The notes under the pieces are model-generated. The model did not search any database, was not told the origin of the DNA, and saw only the letters and a program-made list of their open reading frames with translations. DNA of 64,000 nucleotides from Cupriavidus sp. UYMMa02A (GTDB lineage: Bacteria > Pseudomonadota > Gammaproteobacteria > Burkholderiales > Burkholderiaceae): the NCBI GenBank assembly GCA_001725945.1, contig LRMT01000020.1:43260-107259 (forward strand), given 5' to 3'. Position 1 is the stretch's first letter; every line of letters starts with the position of its first letter. This document shows, one piece after another, positions 19,878 to 30,813 of this stretch. Position numbers and translations under genes: made by a program.

Positions 19878-22800
19878 TCACGTCGCATCCTGGCGCTGCC
19901 GATACTCGGCGGAATCCGGGTTCTCATAGCGGGCCACCAGGTCCGCAACCCCAACAGCAGCGCCGGCCAGTCATTGCCCACGGCGACGGCGTCGAGCCCG
20001 GCGCGCCGCACCGACTGTTCCAGCCAGCGGCACGCCTGGCTTTCGATGACGTGACCAATCGTGGCGAGCGCCCCGGCCAGGCCATGCAGCCGGCCGGCAA
20101 AGCGCATGGCGTCACCGCTTTCCATGGCTTGTTTCAGCGCTTTCAGATCATCGCTGAGCAGATCGCCGAGCGATGTTTCCGCCGGCCCGGCTTCGGGCAT
20201 TCTGACCGCCTCGGAAACGGTCGTTCCCAACGGAACACCGTCCAGCATGTCGCGCAGGGTCGACAACAGCACAGGCTTGGTGAGGCACCGGTCGATGCCC
20301 GCGGCCTCGCAGGGCTCCCTGACATCGCTGCCCACGCTTGCCGTGATGGCGACGATCGGCACCGTCACGCCGCGTTCCCGCAGTCGTCGCGCCAGCGTAT
20401 AGCCGTCCATCGCGGGCATCTGCAGGTCGGTGAGGATCAGGTCGTAGTATCGGGAGGCCACGAGATCGAGCGCTTCGGGGCCGTCGCCGGCCAGATCAAC
20501 ATGCTGGCCGAGCCATTCCAGCTGTTGCCGCATCACCACTTGATTGATGGGGTGGTCCTCCACCAACAGCACGCGCAAACGGCGCGTAGCACGCTTGGCG
20601 GAGGTCTCCCCCAGCGCGGTAGGCAGCGGCTGTTCCATGCCGGCGGCTGCCGAGATGGCGCGCAGCAGGCCTCGCCACGCGTATTGCGGCGCCCGGATCG
20701 GGGTCTGCATGAGATCGGGCTGTACCGGCGCCATGGCATCGATCACGACATCGGCATCGGGGCACAGTCCCAGATCCGGGCTATCGCAGATCAGCACATC
20801 CACCGGCGTGGCGGGCGGCGCCGCGGGATCAAACGCTACCGGACGGGCGCCGTGGTGCAGCAGCAGTTGCTCCGTAGCCTGGTACAGCTCGCGCAACGTT
20901 ATGCAAAGGCCCACCACCAGGCCGTCCAGCACGGGCGTGAATGTGGACGGGGCTCCGGGCTCGGCCGTCGCGGATAGGTCCGGCATCTTGAGCGGGAGGC
21001 GGACAATGAAGCAGCTTCCCAATCCAGGCTCGCTGACCAGCCGGATCTCGCCTTCCATCAGCGCTACCAGGCGCCGGCAGATAGAAAGCCCCAGCCCCGT
21101 GCCCCCGTAGCGGCGCGAATCCGATTGCTCGGCCTGCACAAAGGGCTCGAACAGACGATGCTGGTTTTCTTCGGCAATCCCGATGCCGGTGTCGATCACG
21201 CGAATCTGCAACGACGGTTCTGGCCCGTCCAGCTTGCTGACCGACACGACAACCTTCCCCTGCTCGGTGAATTTCACGGCATTGCTGACAAGATTGCTCA
21301 GTACTTGCTCCACCTTGAGCGGATCCAGCAGGATGGGCCCGGTCAGTGACGGATCTACGGCGCACAGCAGCCTAAGGTTCTTGCGTGTGGCCTCTACCGC
21401 AAACCGACGAGTCACGTCCTCGACCAGTTCGTCGATCAGGCATGGCCGCGGTTGCACGGACATCTGCTCGGCCTCGATCTTGCTGAAGTCCAGCACGTCA
21501 TTGATGATGCCGATCAGCGACCGCGCCGCCTGCTGCATCACGGCGAGCTGATCGCGCTGGCGCGGCTCGAGCGGCGTCAGGCCCAGCAGTTCGATGCTGC
21601 CGAGCATGCCGTTGAGCGGTGTGCGTATCTCGTGACTCATCATGGCCAGGAATGATGACTTGGCCCGGCTGGCGGCGTCCGCCGCGCGGATCGCCTCCAG
21701 CAGCCTCGCCTCGCTCTGCTTTGCGGCGCTGATATCGTTCAGCGCGCATAGCAATGCCGCCCTGCCGCGGTAGGTGGTCTCCACGAGCAGGACCTCCAGG
21801 TGGCAGTCCTGACCGTGGTCCTTGGCCAGCTTGAACGCAAAACGCAGCGGGCCGATCGCATCCGCACCGGCTTCACGTGTGGCGAGTGCTTTGCTGCATT
21901 CCTGATACAGGCGTTTGACGTCCTCGGGCAACGCGTGCTCGGCGATTCGCCGGGCAGCGTCATTGGCCAGCAGGACCTCGCCACCATCGCGCTCGACGAT
22001 CATCAGGCCGACCCCTGCGGACTGGATTACCGTGCGGCCCAGCGTCTCGCTTTCCTGCAGGCGCTTTGACTGCATCTGGGTCGGGCGCATGATGCGCCGG
22101 TCGACCAGCCGTACCCAGGCAAGCATCAATATGCAGGAAAGCCCGGTCAGGCACAGCAGCCACATCGTGTTCTCGCGAAAGTGCCCCCACAGGGCTTGCA
22201 CCCCTACGACATTGACGACCCGCCATCCCCATGCATCCAGGGGATACTCCAGCAAGGCCGCGCGTAGCAGCAGCCCGTCCCGGATGAAGACCGGCTGCGA
22301 GCCGGTGCTCCCTGAGGCGCGCTCGGCAAGCGCCCTGGCAAGCAGGCGATCGGACGATGGGCCGGCGTCATCGTCCCGCAACAGCGGGGTACCGTCCCTG
22401 GTCAGCAATGCAAGCCGCTCCGTCGTCTGCCTGGCTTCGGGGAACACGACGGACAGCGGAAAGTCCAGCGCCAGCACCGCGGCCGGGTTGCCGTCGAGCT
22501 GAACCAGCGCCACCAGTGTCACGACCCTGACGCCGCTCGCCCAGTCGCGCGTGGGTTCCAGCATCACCACCTTGTCTGGCGCCGCATAGAGCCGGTTCAT
22601 CAGCGCACTGTCACGCAGGCGGCTGCGGGTTTCCCCGAGAAAGCGTTGATACGCTTCGTCGTTGCCAAGGAGTTGCCGCGCAGGCCCATACCGCCTCGGA
22701 ATCACGTAGAAGCGGTCGGCATGGACGTCGAACAGATAGGCGTTCTGCACGTTCCGGTACTGGACGTTGTTCACGCGGAACGTGAAGCTCAGCATGTCGG

Positions 22801-23209
22801 CCAGCGTGCTCAGTTGCTCGCCGGCCGGAATAACCTGATGGCCCGCTGAAACCGGCAGTGACATGTACTGCCGGTCTCCGCGCCGTTGCAGGCGGCTGAC
22901 CCATTGCGGGGTATTGATGCTGGCCAGCGGCTTCTCCATGCCCACCTCAAACAAGCGGGCGAGCACACCCTGCGCGCGCAGCGTCATGCCCTCGGCCGTA
23001 TGCAGGTTGCTCTGCAGTTGCTCGGCCTGGGAACGGAACAGGATCTCCTGCCGGTCCAGCGCTTCGTGCAACCGGTACTTCAGAAGAATCGCCCAAGACA
23101 ACAGCACCAGCGTCAGGAAGCAGCCTACGAAAAGGTAGACCAGATAGCGTATCTGTCGGATGCTCATCGGCAGCGCGGGGCGCTTCTCGAGCTTCATCAG
23201 TCTGTTCAT
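19878..23209 (-). CDS. Hybrid sensor histidine kinase with receiver and Hpt domains (BvgS/EvgS-like), HK1
   Basis: About 1110 residues. Order: membrane helix (RYLVYLFVGCFLTLVLLSWA), about 330-residue periplasmic sensor, helix (MWLLCLTGLSCILMLAWVRL), PAS-like domain, dimerisation/phospho-acceptor [18 protein letters not shown], ATPase N box and [19 protein letters not shown], a poorly conserved receiver-like stretch, then a full receiver (VLLVEDHPINQ, LILTDLQMPAMDGY, TKP) and an Hpt helix (FAGRLHGLAGALATIGH). One lost G near 19943 alters the end; repaired, it ends DLVARYENPDSAEYRQRQDA at the stop 19878 rather than at 19841. ATG 23209 is taken as start, though the frame is open to 23443. It lies 251 bp after RR1. 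Confidence 0.85.
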
Positions 23210-23460
23210 TGCATGCTCTGCATCGGCAGGATGAGTCAGCTGCCAAGCCGGCCCATCGATTCGTCCTTTCGGCATCCCGCCCCGGTGCAGTTCCTTCTTG
23301 ATATCCAGCTTGTGGCCGGCCTCAGTTGAAGTACTGGTGCAGGCGGCCGCTTTCCACGCAGGCCCAGTCCGTGTTGATTGCGACCGAGATCGGATGGCCT
23401 GCGTGCTGCCATCGCTGCGCCGCGCTGCGGCCTGCCAGATCATCCGCCTACCGCAAGGCC

Positions 23461-24113
23461 TCAGAGGAGGCCCTGCTGGATGGAGAACGCGACCAGCTGC
23501 ACGTCGTTCTTCACCCTCATCTTGCGCATCACACTCTTTTTCTGCGTGCTGATCGTGGTTACGTTACGGCCGGTTTCGCGCGCGATCTCGGAGACCGCCT
23601 TGCCTGCCAGGAACATGTGCAGGACTTCCAGCTCGCGCTCGGACAGGCGTTGGCGCCACAGCATCGGATCGCCACGCGGGGCACGCCACGCTCCCCACAG
23701 CAGTTCGATCACGGTGTGAGACATCGAGCTCATGCCGTGGCACGCCATTAGTACTGCGTGAAGCAGTTGCTCAATGTCGTCGAACGAGCTGACGATGTTC
23801 TTCACGCCAATGCCCATCAGCGCCTGTACTTGCGCCCGGCTGGACAGGTCGCCGAACAGCACGGCCTTGGTCGGGCCAAGCGCGTCAAGCAGCTTGCGCA
23901 GTTCGCCGGTATCCGATACCTCTGGCCTGGCCCCCTCCGGCGCGTAGCCAAGCACAACGACATCGCATCCCCCCGCCTCCAGCAGCCGTAGCAAGTCGGC
24001 CTCGCCGGAGGCTGCCCCGCCAGTTCAATTCCAGGACTGGCGGCCAATTGCTGCTCCAGCGATTGCCGCACGATGGGCCGGTGATCCGCGACGACGAGCC
24101 TGACTTTCTCCAT
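23461..24113 (-). CDS. LuxR-type response regulator with degenerate receiver (pseudo-receiver), RR1
   Basis: About 217 residues. ATG 24113 has an AGGAAGGAC ribosome site. One missing G near 24017 splits the receiver at residue about 32; repaired, it reads ELAGAASGEADLLRLLEAGG. The C-terminal HTH is normal (LSERELEVLHMFLAGKAVSE, ETGRNVTTISTQKKSVMRKM). The receiver lacks the phosphorylation residues. The acidic pair is DH instead of DD (10-11), the acceptor Asp is Gly56 (VVVLGYAPEG), the switch Thr is Gly88 (VLFGDL), and the Lys is Ser110 (IVSSFD). These positions are in the undisturbed frame, so they are not caused by the frameshift. DNA binding may be controlled without phosphorylation. Confidence 0.82.
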
Positions 24114-24443
24114 GTCCTTCCTCATGCAGAGGGCTAACTCTGTACTGTTAGTATTGGCGGAAGGGTCAGGCTGGGATATAGGGCATGGTTTAAATTCCTA
24201 TGGAAATAATTCGAACAACCGGCGGGCTGATGACGAGCGCTCAACTGTGATTCCGGGACCACGCGCAAAGCAAAGCAAAGCGCCTGCCGGATGGCAGGCG
24301 CCCAGACTGGGCCAGGCCAGTATCGCGTCCCTCGAATAGCTGGAATCAGTCTTGCATACAGCAGGTTTGATGACCGGCTACTGATAGCCGATTGAATCGC
24401 GTCCGAACCGGCCCCTGTCCGGGCGCCAGCGGAATGACGTTCC
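24114..24443. other. Intergenic region between the fimbrial tip gene and RR1
   Basis: 330 bp. It carries the fimbrial operon terminator (24280-24301) and, to its left, the presumed RR1 promoter. That promoter region has a relatively AT-rich patch around 24185-24215, where the base composition drops below the surrounding genes. No coding sequence is supported. Confidence 0.5.
24280..24301 (-). terminator. Terminator of the fimbrial operon
   Basis: A perfect 9-bp stem (GCGCCTGCC / GGCAGGCGC) with a 4-nt loop. On the minus strand it is followed by a T-rich tail made of three TTTGC units. It lies 143 bp after the tip-protein stop and before RR1, so RR1 probably has its own promoter. Confidence 0.7.
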
Positions 24444-25481
24444 TTACTGATAGTCGAACGTGAATATCGCCGAGCCACTTACCGCACCCGCAGTGACTGG
24501 CTGCCCGTTGTTCAGGCTAATGTATCTGACTGCATAGTTGTAGTTGGTCAGCGTATTCGCCACGATGCTTCCCAGGTCATTGCGAACCTGGAGCGGAACG
24601 GGCGAGTAGGTCCGGCATTCACCAGCTGAAACCCGACCCCCATGGCGGCGCCTGCCTGCCCCGCGTTGGAAGCGCCCAGCACACCGGTGCTGACCGATTG
24701 AATCGGCGTTCCGGCGGCACCATCAAAGGTAATGCCAACCTGTGCCACGCTGTCGCACGTCAGGCCGATCGAGAAGGCCTTGGTGCCGGTCGTTGCGCCC
24801 GCAGGACGCAAGTCGACTGCCCTGGCATCCTGCAATGTGACAGTTGACGGGTAGTTCACGCTGCAGGTGATCGCTCGCGGTGCGGCGGAGCCACTAAAGC
24901 CGATATAGTTCTGCATATCAACATTCGTGCCCAAGCCGACAGACGACGAGTAAACGCCGAATCCAAATCGGGTCTGGCCAGGATCGAGATTCCCCCCTGT
25001 TATGGTGCCAGTCTTAACAAATTCCACCGAAACAGAAACTGTGTATGACAAATCGGGATTAAGCGTGCCTAGACCCGCAGATCTCGTGTCACAGTTAACA
25101 CCCGAGGCATTGACCATAGGTTGTCCCGCCGAGTTCCTGAGGCGAATACCAACTCCGGCAACGCAGTCGTGTAGACGCCTGGCATTATCTCCGTACCCGA
25201 ACCGTAGTAGCAGGAAACGATCTGTGCCCCGGGGTAGATTTCTCCGTTTCCGCCAGAAACGCACTGCCCGCTGAATGTGTAGTACCTCACCGTCCCGGGG
25301 ATGGTGCTTCCAACCGGAAGCGTCGTCGTCACCCCCATATTGTTCATCGTTTGCAGATAGGGCATTGCCGGTGTCGACGAACAGCTGCCCGCGGCATGGG
25401 CGAGCGGCGATGCGAAGAACATCGCGGCCGACATAGCCAGGAGAAGCCTGCCTCTCAGCCCAAAAACGGGATTTTCAACAT
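24444..25481 (-). CDS. Fimbrial tip adhesin, two-domain (three frameshifts)
   Basis: About 346 residues after adding bases near 25459, 25154 and 24609. AAAGGAG precedes ATG 25481. The repaired signal peptide reads MLKIPFLGLRGRLLLAMSAA, ending AHA-AG. The N-terminal half has Cys pairs (GSCSSTPAM, GQCVSGG, VSCYYGSG) and looks like a receptor-binding domain. The C-terminal half (ITCSVNYPSTVTLQDARAVD, GLTCDSVAQVGITFDG, ending AIFTFDYQ) is a pilin domain with the incomplete Ig fold and a final Tyr-Gln for chaperone binding. It is last in the operon, as is usual for FimH-type adhesins. The receptor is unknown. Confidence 0.8.
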
Positions 25482-25619
25482 TTCCGGTGAACTCCTTTCA
25501 TGCTCTTTTCGCACCTGCAGACAGATCTTCGTTAGCCTGAACAAGCCATTCCGATCACTGCGGACTTGCATGCACTCCGTTTCGTGCGGAACGGTATGCG
25601 ACAGGTTTATTGAAGGCCA

Positions 25620-28200
25620 TCAACGACAGACAGCATCCGCCCTGGCAAACGACTTCGCCTTGTCATCACCAGCGTCCGGCAACGCGTAGGCAAGCGAGCA
25701 CGTCTCGCCCGCACCGGGCCCCCACTTGGCCGTCAGCGCACCGGCATCCGCCTTCAGCCCGCGCACGACAATACGGCCACCCTGTGCCACGATGCCTACC
25801 GACTGTCCGTTCTCATCGAATGCTTCGGCACCGAACGGCAACGGCCTGCCTTGCGCCGTCTGCACGTGAAGAATGGCGGCACGACCCGCATCAGCGGTAT
25901 CGAACTTCACCTTGACCACGGCACCGGAAGTCGGCGCAACCTGCTGCATGGTCGATTTCAGCTCCACATTGAGCGGCAAGTCCTTCGGATCGACCTCGAT
26001 CTGGTTGCGCGAGAACGGCATCAGGTTCGGAACCACCGCATGGCCCCATGGATCCAGGCGCAAGCCATTGGCATTGAGCACGCGGCGCCGGCGGCATCCG
26101 ATGCCTCCACGATCGCCACCGTATCCCCCATGCTCGGCATGAGCGTCACGCCGCCCGGATAAGCGACGACACCGCCCGAGATTCCCGCGCCCAGCTGACT
26201 GTAGTTGTTGCTCTTGCTGGCGTTGGCCGTGAACGTTGCCACCGGCGAAATATAGGTAGCGTTTCGACGCTTGGTGGTACTGACTGAGTTGCCACCCCCG
26301 CTGTGGCCAGCATTGACTCCATAGCTGAACGCATTGTCCTCACCTGCTATTCCGGTCAGCGACTCCTGAATGCTGGTCGCGCCCGACGAATCCTTCTGCA
26401 GGCTGGTCATGGCATACGGAGCGTGCGCCGTCTTGCCCAGCGGGATGCCAAGCGTGAGCATGACCCGGTTTTCCCACTTCCCGTTGCCGATATTGAGCTG
26501 GCGTGCTGCCGAAACACCGTAGTTGACGCTTTTATAGGAATTGCTGTAGCCGGCCTGGAATTGGGTATCGCGACCACTGCGATTCCAGTAATCCTGCGTC
26601 GAACCGGAGAAGTAGAAGTTTCCATAGCCGTGCGGCAGGCTCTGGCTGACCATGAGTTGCAGCCGCCCACGCCTGACGCCGCTCATGAGCGACCCTAGAT
26701 TATTCTGGTCCAGGTCGCGCAATGCGACGGCATCAGCAAAACTGAGGAATCCGCTGGTGGAATAGCGATAAGCCGCCAACGTCAGGTTGGTGCGCGTCGG
26801 TGCCACCAGCTTGCTATAGGAGAGCCGTATGCTCTGCCCGTTCCGGTCGGGCTGGTTGGTCAGGCGCGTGCTGGCATGCGTGATGTCTGCGCCGAATGCA
26901 CCGAAGTCCGTATTGAGCGCTGTACCGGCCACTGCCGACATGTAGTTCTCGGCCAGCACCAACCCTCCGTATCCGGTGATCGCATTGGTGAAGCCGTGCT
27001 GGTAAGTGCCCTGCACGAACAACGGTGTGCCCCGTACGCTGACATTGCGGTACTGGCCCGTCGTGACGGTATATCGCGACACCCCAGGACGCAGCGCATT
27101 CACAACCGGTGCATAGGGCACGCTGGATATGTGTACACTGCCGTCGGCCTCGGTCACCACAACGTCCAGGTCACCACCATAGCCCGTCGGGTAAAGATCG
27201 TTGATCTCGAACGCGCCCGGCGATACCGTGGTTTCGTAGATGATGTTGCCGTTCTGCCGAATCTGCACCCGCGCGTTGCTGTTGGCAATGCCGTGGATGG
27301 TCGGCGCATAGCCACGCTGCGACTCCGGGTACATCCGATCATCGGTGGCCAATTGCATGCCGCGAAACCCGAAGCTGTCGAACATGGCACCATCGGTGAA
27401 ACCATCCCCAACGATGAACTGACTCTTGATTGGCGCAATGGAGCGCTGCAGGTACGTCTGGATTGACTGGTAGCGATTCCCGCTCAGATCGTTGTGTGTG
27501 AAGCTTCCATTGTGGCGAAAGCGCCAGGGACCGACATTGACGCCGGCATTCAGGCCCACATAGCCCTGGGTGGAGGAGGTTCCCAGGCTTTCCGCATGGT
27601 AGACATTGGCGTTGTATTGCAGGCGCGCTGCGTTCACCCCTTCGTCCCAATAGCGCGGGTCAACATAACCACGAGCGCTACGGTTCATGAACGACTGGGG
27701 TACGCTCACATCGAGACGCTGCTCACCGTTGTCGAAGGTTGCGCTGGCACCGGGAATCAACTCAGACAGCACGGGACAGGCACTGCCCGAGCTTCCGCCA
27801 GACGTGAGCCTGCCTCCGGCGTCAGCCGGGTAATGTCCACACCGATACGTTCCAGCAACGTCCGGCCGAAACACGGTTGCACGTTGCGCGGATCCGTCCC
27901 AATCTGCCGCAGAACAATTTCCGCCCGGCCGAGCCATGCCTCATTGACATGAAGATCGACCCGGTATGAACCGGGCAGCGACACATTGCCCTGATTGAAT
28001 CGACTGACATCGAGCGTCACGCCGTCCGGCTGGTGCAGGAATGAGTCATTGAACTCGACCGCGGCGACCGTGGCGCCTGCCGGGGCCGGCATGGCCGCCC
28101 AGGCTCCTACGCTGGCAAACAGCGACAGTACCACCGCGCTGACCGGACACAGCCTTGAAGGGAACGACCGATGGTCTCGTCTCACTTGCATGACATCCAA
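25620..28200 (-). CDS. Fimbrial outer-membrane usher (two frameshifts)
   Basis: About 860 residues after adding a G near 27797 and one near 26082. A signal peptide ends AWA-AM. Then come the N-terminal domain (VEFNDSFLHQPDGVTLDVSR, LPGSYRVDLHVNE), the barrel (GYVDPRYWDEGVNAARLQYN, GRLQLMVSQSLP) and the plug region (ANSNARVQIRQNGNIIYETT, SPGAFEINDLYPTGYGGDLD), all usher family (PF00577). The two C-terminal domains follow (DPWGHAVVPNLMPFSRNQIE, GRIVVRGLKADAGALTAKWG). It secretes and assembles chaperone-subunit complexes. The start could be ATG 28200 or 28191; neither has a strong ribosome site. Confidence 0.92.
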
Positions 28201-28312
28201 CTCAGAATTTGGGCAACAGTCCAGCCTGCCAGCTAGCTGGCATCAGCGATCGGACAGAGGTGGGTGGAAAAATCAGGGGGTGCCAGCAGTCATGGGCTGG
28301 CGTGCGGCGCCG

Positions 28313-29067
28313 TCAGGGTGCGGACAGTTGCGCGTCGCCGTCATTGGAGCCGCCCCAGTCATTGAGGGCGTGATAGCGGACCTTGCTGCCTGGCCCCGAA
28401 GTGACCTCGCCCTTCAGGGGGAAAAGCTTCGTTTCACCGGGGCCAACCATGACCCCATCCTCGCTCTTGGCGGTCCTGCCTCCGCCGGAAACCTCACGCC
28501 GACGATGGAAACGTGGTACGGCGTAGGATTTCGGGCTTCCAGCGCAGGTTGCTTGCCCGACGGCGCCAGGCGCCACACGAGTTGCGCAGGGGCTTCGCCC
28601 GGCTCACCTTTCAGGCCGGACGGACGAAAGAAGAACTTGATACGTGTACGAAACGCGAGTTGCAGCTTGTTTGCATCGGCTTCATCGCCGCTCGGCTTGG
28701 GCGGGATTTCCAGCACATTCAGCCAGAAGACGGACTCCTTGTCCTGCGGCAGCGGCTCGCCCGTATAGATAATGCGCAGGGTCTGCCCTCTCCCGGGGTC
28801 GATACGCGCGACAGGTGGTGTTACCGTGAAGGGCACGTTGATGGCGGATGGGGCAGCCTTGGGGTCGCCATTGTCCAGCCAGGCCTGGGTCAGCGCAGGA
28901 ACCTTGCCTTCATTGGTCAGCTTGACCGTGGTCTCTCGTTCCTTCGCGTTATAGATGACCCGCGTGCCGCCAATCACCACCGAGGCGTGGGATGCCGGTG
29001 CGCCGAGCAGGCCCAGCGCAAGCAGCCCTGCGGTCAGCACGGATTGAATCATTCGCCTCGATTTCAT
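28313..29067 (-). CDS. Periplasmic fimbrial chaperone (one frameshift)
   Basis: About 251 residues. ATG 29067 follows AAGG. The signal peptide ends SHA-SV. The chaperone pattern is clear: VVIGGTRVIYNAKERETTVK, NEGKVPALTQAWLDNGD, PFTVTPPVARIDPGRGQTLR and SVFWLNVLEIPPKP. The Arg of TRVIYNA is the subunit-binding Arg8 equivalent, and the Lys of RIKFFFRPSGLKG lies in the FRP block. One missing G near 28494 displaces the last about 65 codons, which resume as SGGGRTAKSEDGVMVGPGET. It caps subunits for the usher. Confidence 0.92.
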
Positions 29068-29100
29068 GTCTTGCCTTAATACGTCAAATAACAGGAGCAA

Positions 29101-29130
29101 GTACGGTGCGTCATGCTTGTCGCACCGTAC
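29101..29130 (-). terminator. Intercistronic hairpin after the major fimbrial subunit
   Basis: A perfect 10-bp stem (GTACGGTGCG / CGCACCGTAC) with a 10-nt loop. It starts 12 nt after the subunit stop at 29142 and lies 34 nt before the chaperone start. There is no T-tract, so it is more likely a 3'-end stabiliser or partial attenuator. Such a structure would make far more subunit than chaperone and usher. Confidence 0.7.
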
Positions 29131-29141
29131 CGATTACCGCC

Positions 29142-29698
29142 TTATTGGTAAGACAGCGTGTAAGTCACCGAGGTCGTGACCGTGCCAACGCCTGCAGGAC
29201 CACCGGTTGCGACATACTGCGCGGCGTACGGCAGCAGGGCCGTGCCATCAGCCTGGATAGCTGCGACAGCGAATTCTGCGCTGCGCCGTCGGACGCGCCA
29301 ATCACGATCGCGGTGCTGTTGGACGGGTTCAGCAGGCCAATCTGAACGTTGGATGCGCCGCCGCTACTGACGGCATCGGTGTTAACCAGCCGGCCAGTGG
29401 CCGGATCAACGTTTGCGCCTGCCTCAAAGTAGGCGTGGACATTGCCGCTGGCCGGATTGCAGCCAGTCAGCTGGATGTTGAAGCCGGTGATGCCGTTGGT
29501 GACGTTGGCCGCGCCCAGGGTCGTTTTCGAGACCGTCGGCAGCGTCACGGTGAAGGTGCCCGAGGCCCCGGTCGTGATCGTGCATGTGGTGTCGGTAATC
29601 TGGCCCTTGAATGTGATGGTGCCGTCGGAAGCGTGAGCGAATTGCGAGCCCATGGCGCCAGCGGCAACGATCAGAGCGGTGAGAAGCTTAGCCTTCAT
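29142..29698 (-). CDS. Major fimbrial subunit (type 1-like pilin, one frameshift)
   Basis: About 186 residues. MKAKLLTALIVAAGAMGSQF, ending AHA-SD, is the signal peptide. The mature N-terminus GTITFKGQITDTTCTITTG gives the donor strand, with Cys in DTTC pairing with LTGCNP. One lost base near 29255 disrupts the end. Repaired, it reads QADGTALLPYAAQYVATGG and ends SVTYTLSYQ, with the penultimate Tyr typical of chaperone-usher pilins. It is the first and presumably most expressed gene of the operon. Confidence 0.9.
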
Positions 29699-29993
29699 GA
29701 TTGGTGTGTTCTGAGTAGAAGAATGTTGATGAACCAAAGCCGCACTCGACATTGAGAACGTTGCCTGGATCCCCACTCCCGTGGCGTTGCGACCTATTGC
29801 CGCCCAGCGCCTCGGAGCACTTGAATAGTATTTAAGCGATGTTTAAGGCTGAATAAGGCAAGCCTTAATTCACGGGGAAAACATTATGAGCCGTGAGCCA
29901 ATTACCGAACTTGATGCCAAATGACGGATAAATCATGGGCGTACACGTCCGTTCAGTGACGGATGAGAAACACGCCTTGCGCGTGCAACTCCC
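29699..29993. promoter_or_regulatory. Fimbrial operon control region
   Basis: About 295 bp between the fimbrial subunit start and the RR2 terminator. A TACTAT -10-like element (complement of 29825-29830) lies about 130 nt before the subunit ATG. The repeat array at 29833-29867 lies over the expected -35 position, which would suit an activator that contacts sigma. I infer the promoter from position; the -35 itself is not consensus. Confidence 0.5.
29833..29867. promoter_or_regulatory. Helically phased TAAGG/TAAGC array, probable response-regulator sites
   Basis: TAAGC at 29833, TAAGG at 29844 and TAAGG at 29854 are direct copies spaced 11 and 10 bp, one helical turn. An inverted copy (CCTTA, 29863-29867) makes an AAGGC-AA-GCCTT dyad with the last one. 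LuxR/NarL-type regulators such as BvgA bind phased heptads like this. The likely binders are RR1 and/or RR2. Confidence 0.55.
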
Positions 29994-30030
29994 AAAAAAA
30001 AAACGGGTTGCGAATGATTCGCAACCCGTT
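29994..30030 (-). terminator. Strong rho-independent terminator of RR2
   Basis: A perfect 13-bp stem (AACGGGTTGCGAA / TTCGCAACCCGTT, loop TGA) at 30002-30030. On the minus strand it is followed by a run of ten Ts (A-run 29994-30003). It lies about 45 bp after the RR2 stop and separates RR2 from the fimbrial operon. Confidence 0.92.
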
Positions 30031-30075
30031 CGCGATAATCCTTGCTTAATCGTTAAGCGCTAGCGCTGTCCGGCA

Positions 30076-30717
30076 CTATTGGGCGCCGGATAACAAACCG
30101 TGCGCAATAGCGTACTTATACAGTTCGTAGTCGCTGGTCAGGCCCAGCTTCTTCATCGCCACACTCTTCTGGGCACTGATGGTTTTGCTGCTGCGATTGG
30201 CCTGCCGTGCGATTTCAACCAGCGGAATACCCGCCGCGCATTTGCGCAGTACCTCGAGTTCCCGCTGCGACAGTTTCGGCCCTGACCTCGCGTTGTCATC
30301 CGCTGCGCCCAACAAGGCCTGCACCGATGGCGGCAAGTAGCTCAGGCCGCTAAATGCCGCCCGGATCGCCGGCGCCAAGTGGCTTAGCGGATCAGTTTTG
30401 CTCAGAATGACTTCAATGCCCGCTTTGAGGATGCTGCGAATGAGTCCCGGATTATCCAGCATGGTAACCAGGACGATGCGCGTAGCCGGGTAGCGTCGGC
30501 GCAAGGTCTGCAGCATAGGAAGGCCGTCACCGATTTCGCCGCCTGGCATGGAATAGTCGGTGACTATCACATCACAATCTACCGTATGGAGCAGGTGCAG
30601 CAGTTCGGTCGAGTCCGTTGCCTTCCCAACGACCTGAAAGTCAACTTCGCTTGCCAGCACCTGGCTGATTCCATTGAGTATGATCGGGTGATCGTCGGCA
30701 ATCAGTACCTTAATCAT
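30076..30717 (-). CDS. LuxR-type response regulator with canonical receiver (BvgA/EvgA-like), RR2
   Basis: Intact, 213 residues. The receiver has the acidic pair (IADDHP, D8 D9), phospho-acceptor D54 (VIVTDYSMPG), T85 (IVLVTML) and K107 (ILSKTD). The HTH is LSQRELEVLRKCAAGIPLVE then NRSSKTISAQKSVAMKKLGL. It belongs to the BvgA/EvgA/RcsB group. It lies 138 bp downstream of HK2 on the same strand and just upstream of the fimbrial operon. HK2 is the likely phosphate donor; HK1 is a second possible donor. Confidence 0.93.
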   Translation of the reverse strand: MIKVLIADDHPIILNGISQVLASEVDFQVVGKATDSTELLHLLHTVDCDVIVTDYSMPGGEIGDGLPMLQTLRRRYPATRIVLVTMLDNPGLIRSILKAGIEVILSKTDPLSHLAPAIRAAFSGLSYLPPSVQALLGAADDNARSGPKLSQRELEVLRKCAAGIPLVEIARQANRSSKTISAQKSVAMKKLGLTSDYELYKYAIAHGLLSGAQ

Positions 30718-30813
30718 GACTTTGTCCAGCCTTTCGCCAGTCTTGTGCAGTCAAGGCACAATCGGCACCTAGTCGTCGCCTGATCGGCGGCCGCACATTT
30801 TCTGCCTTGATAA

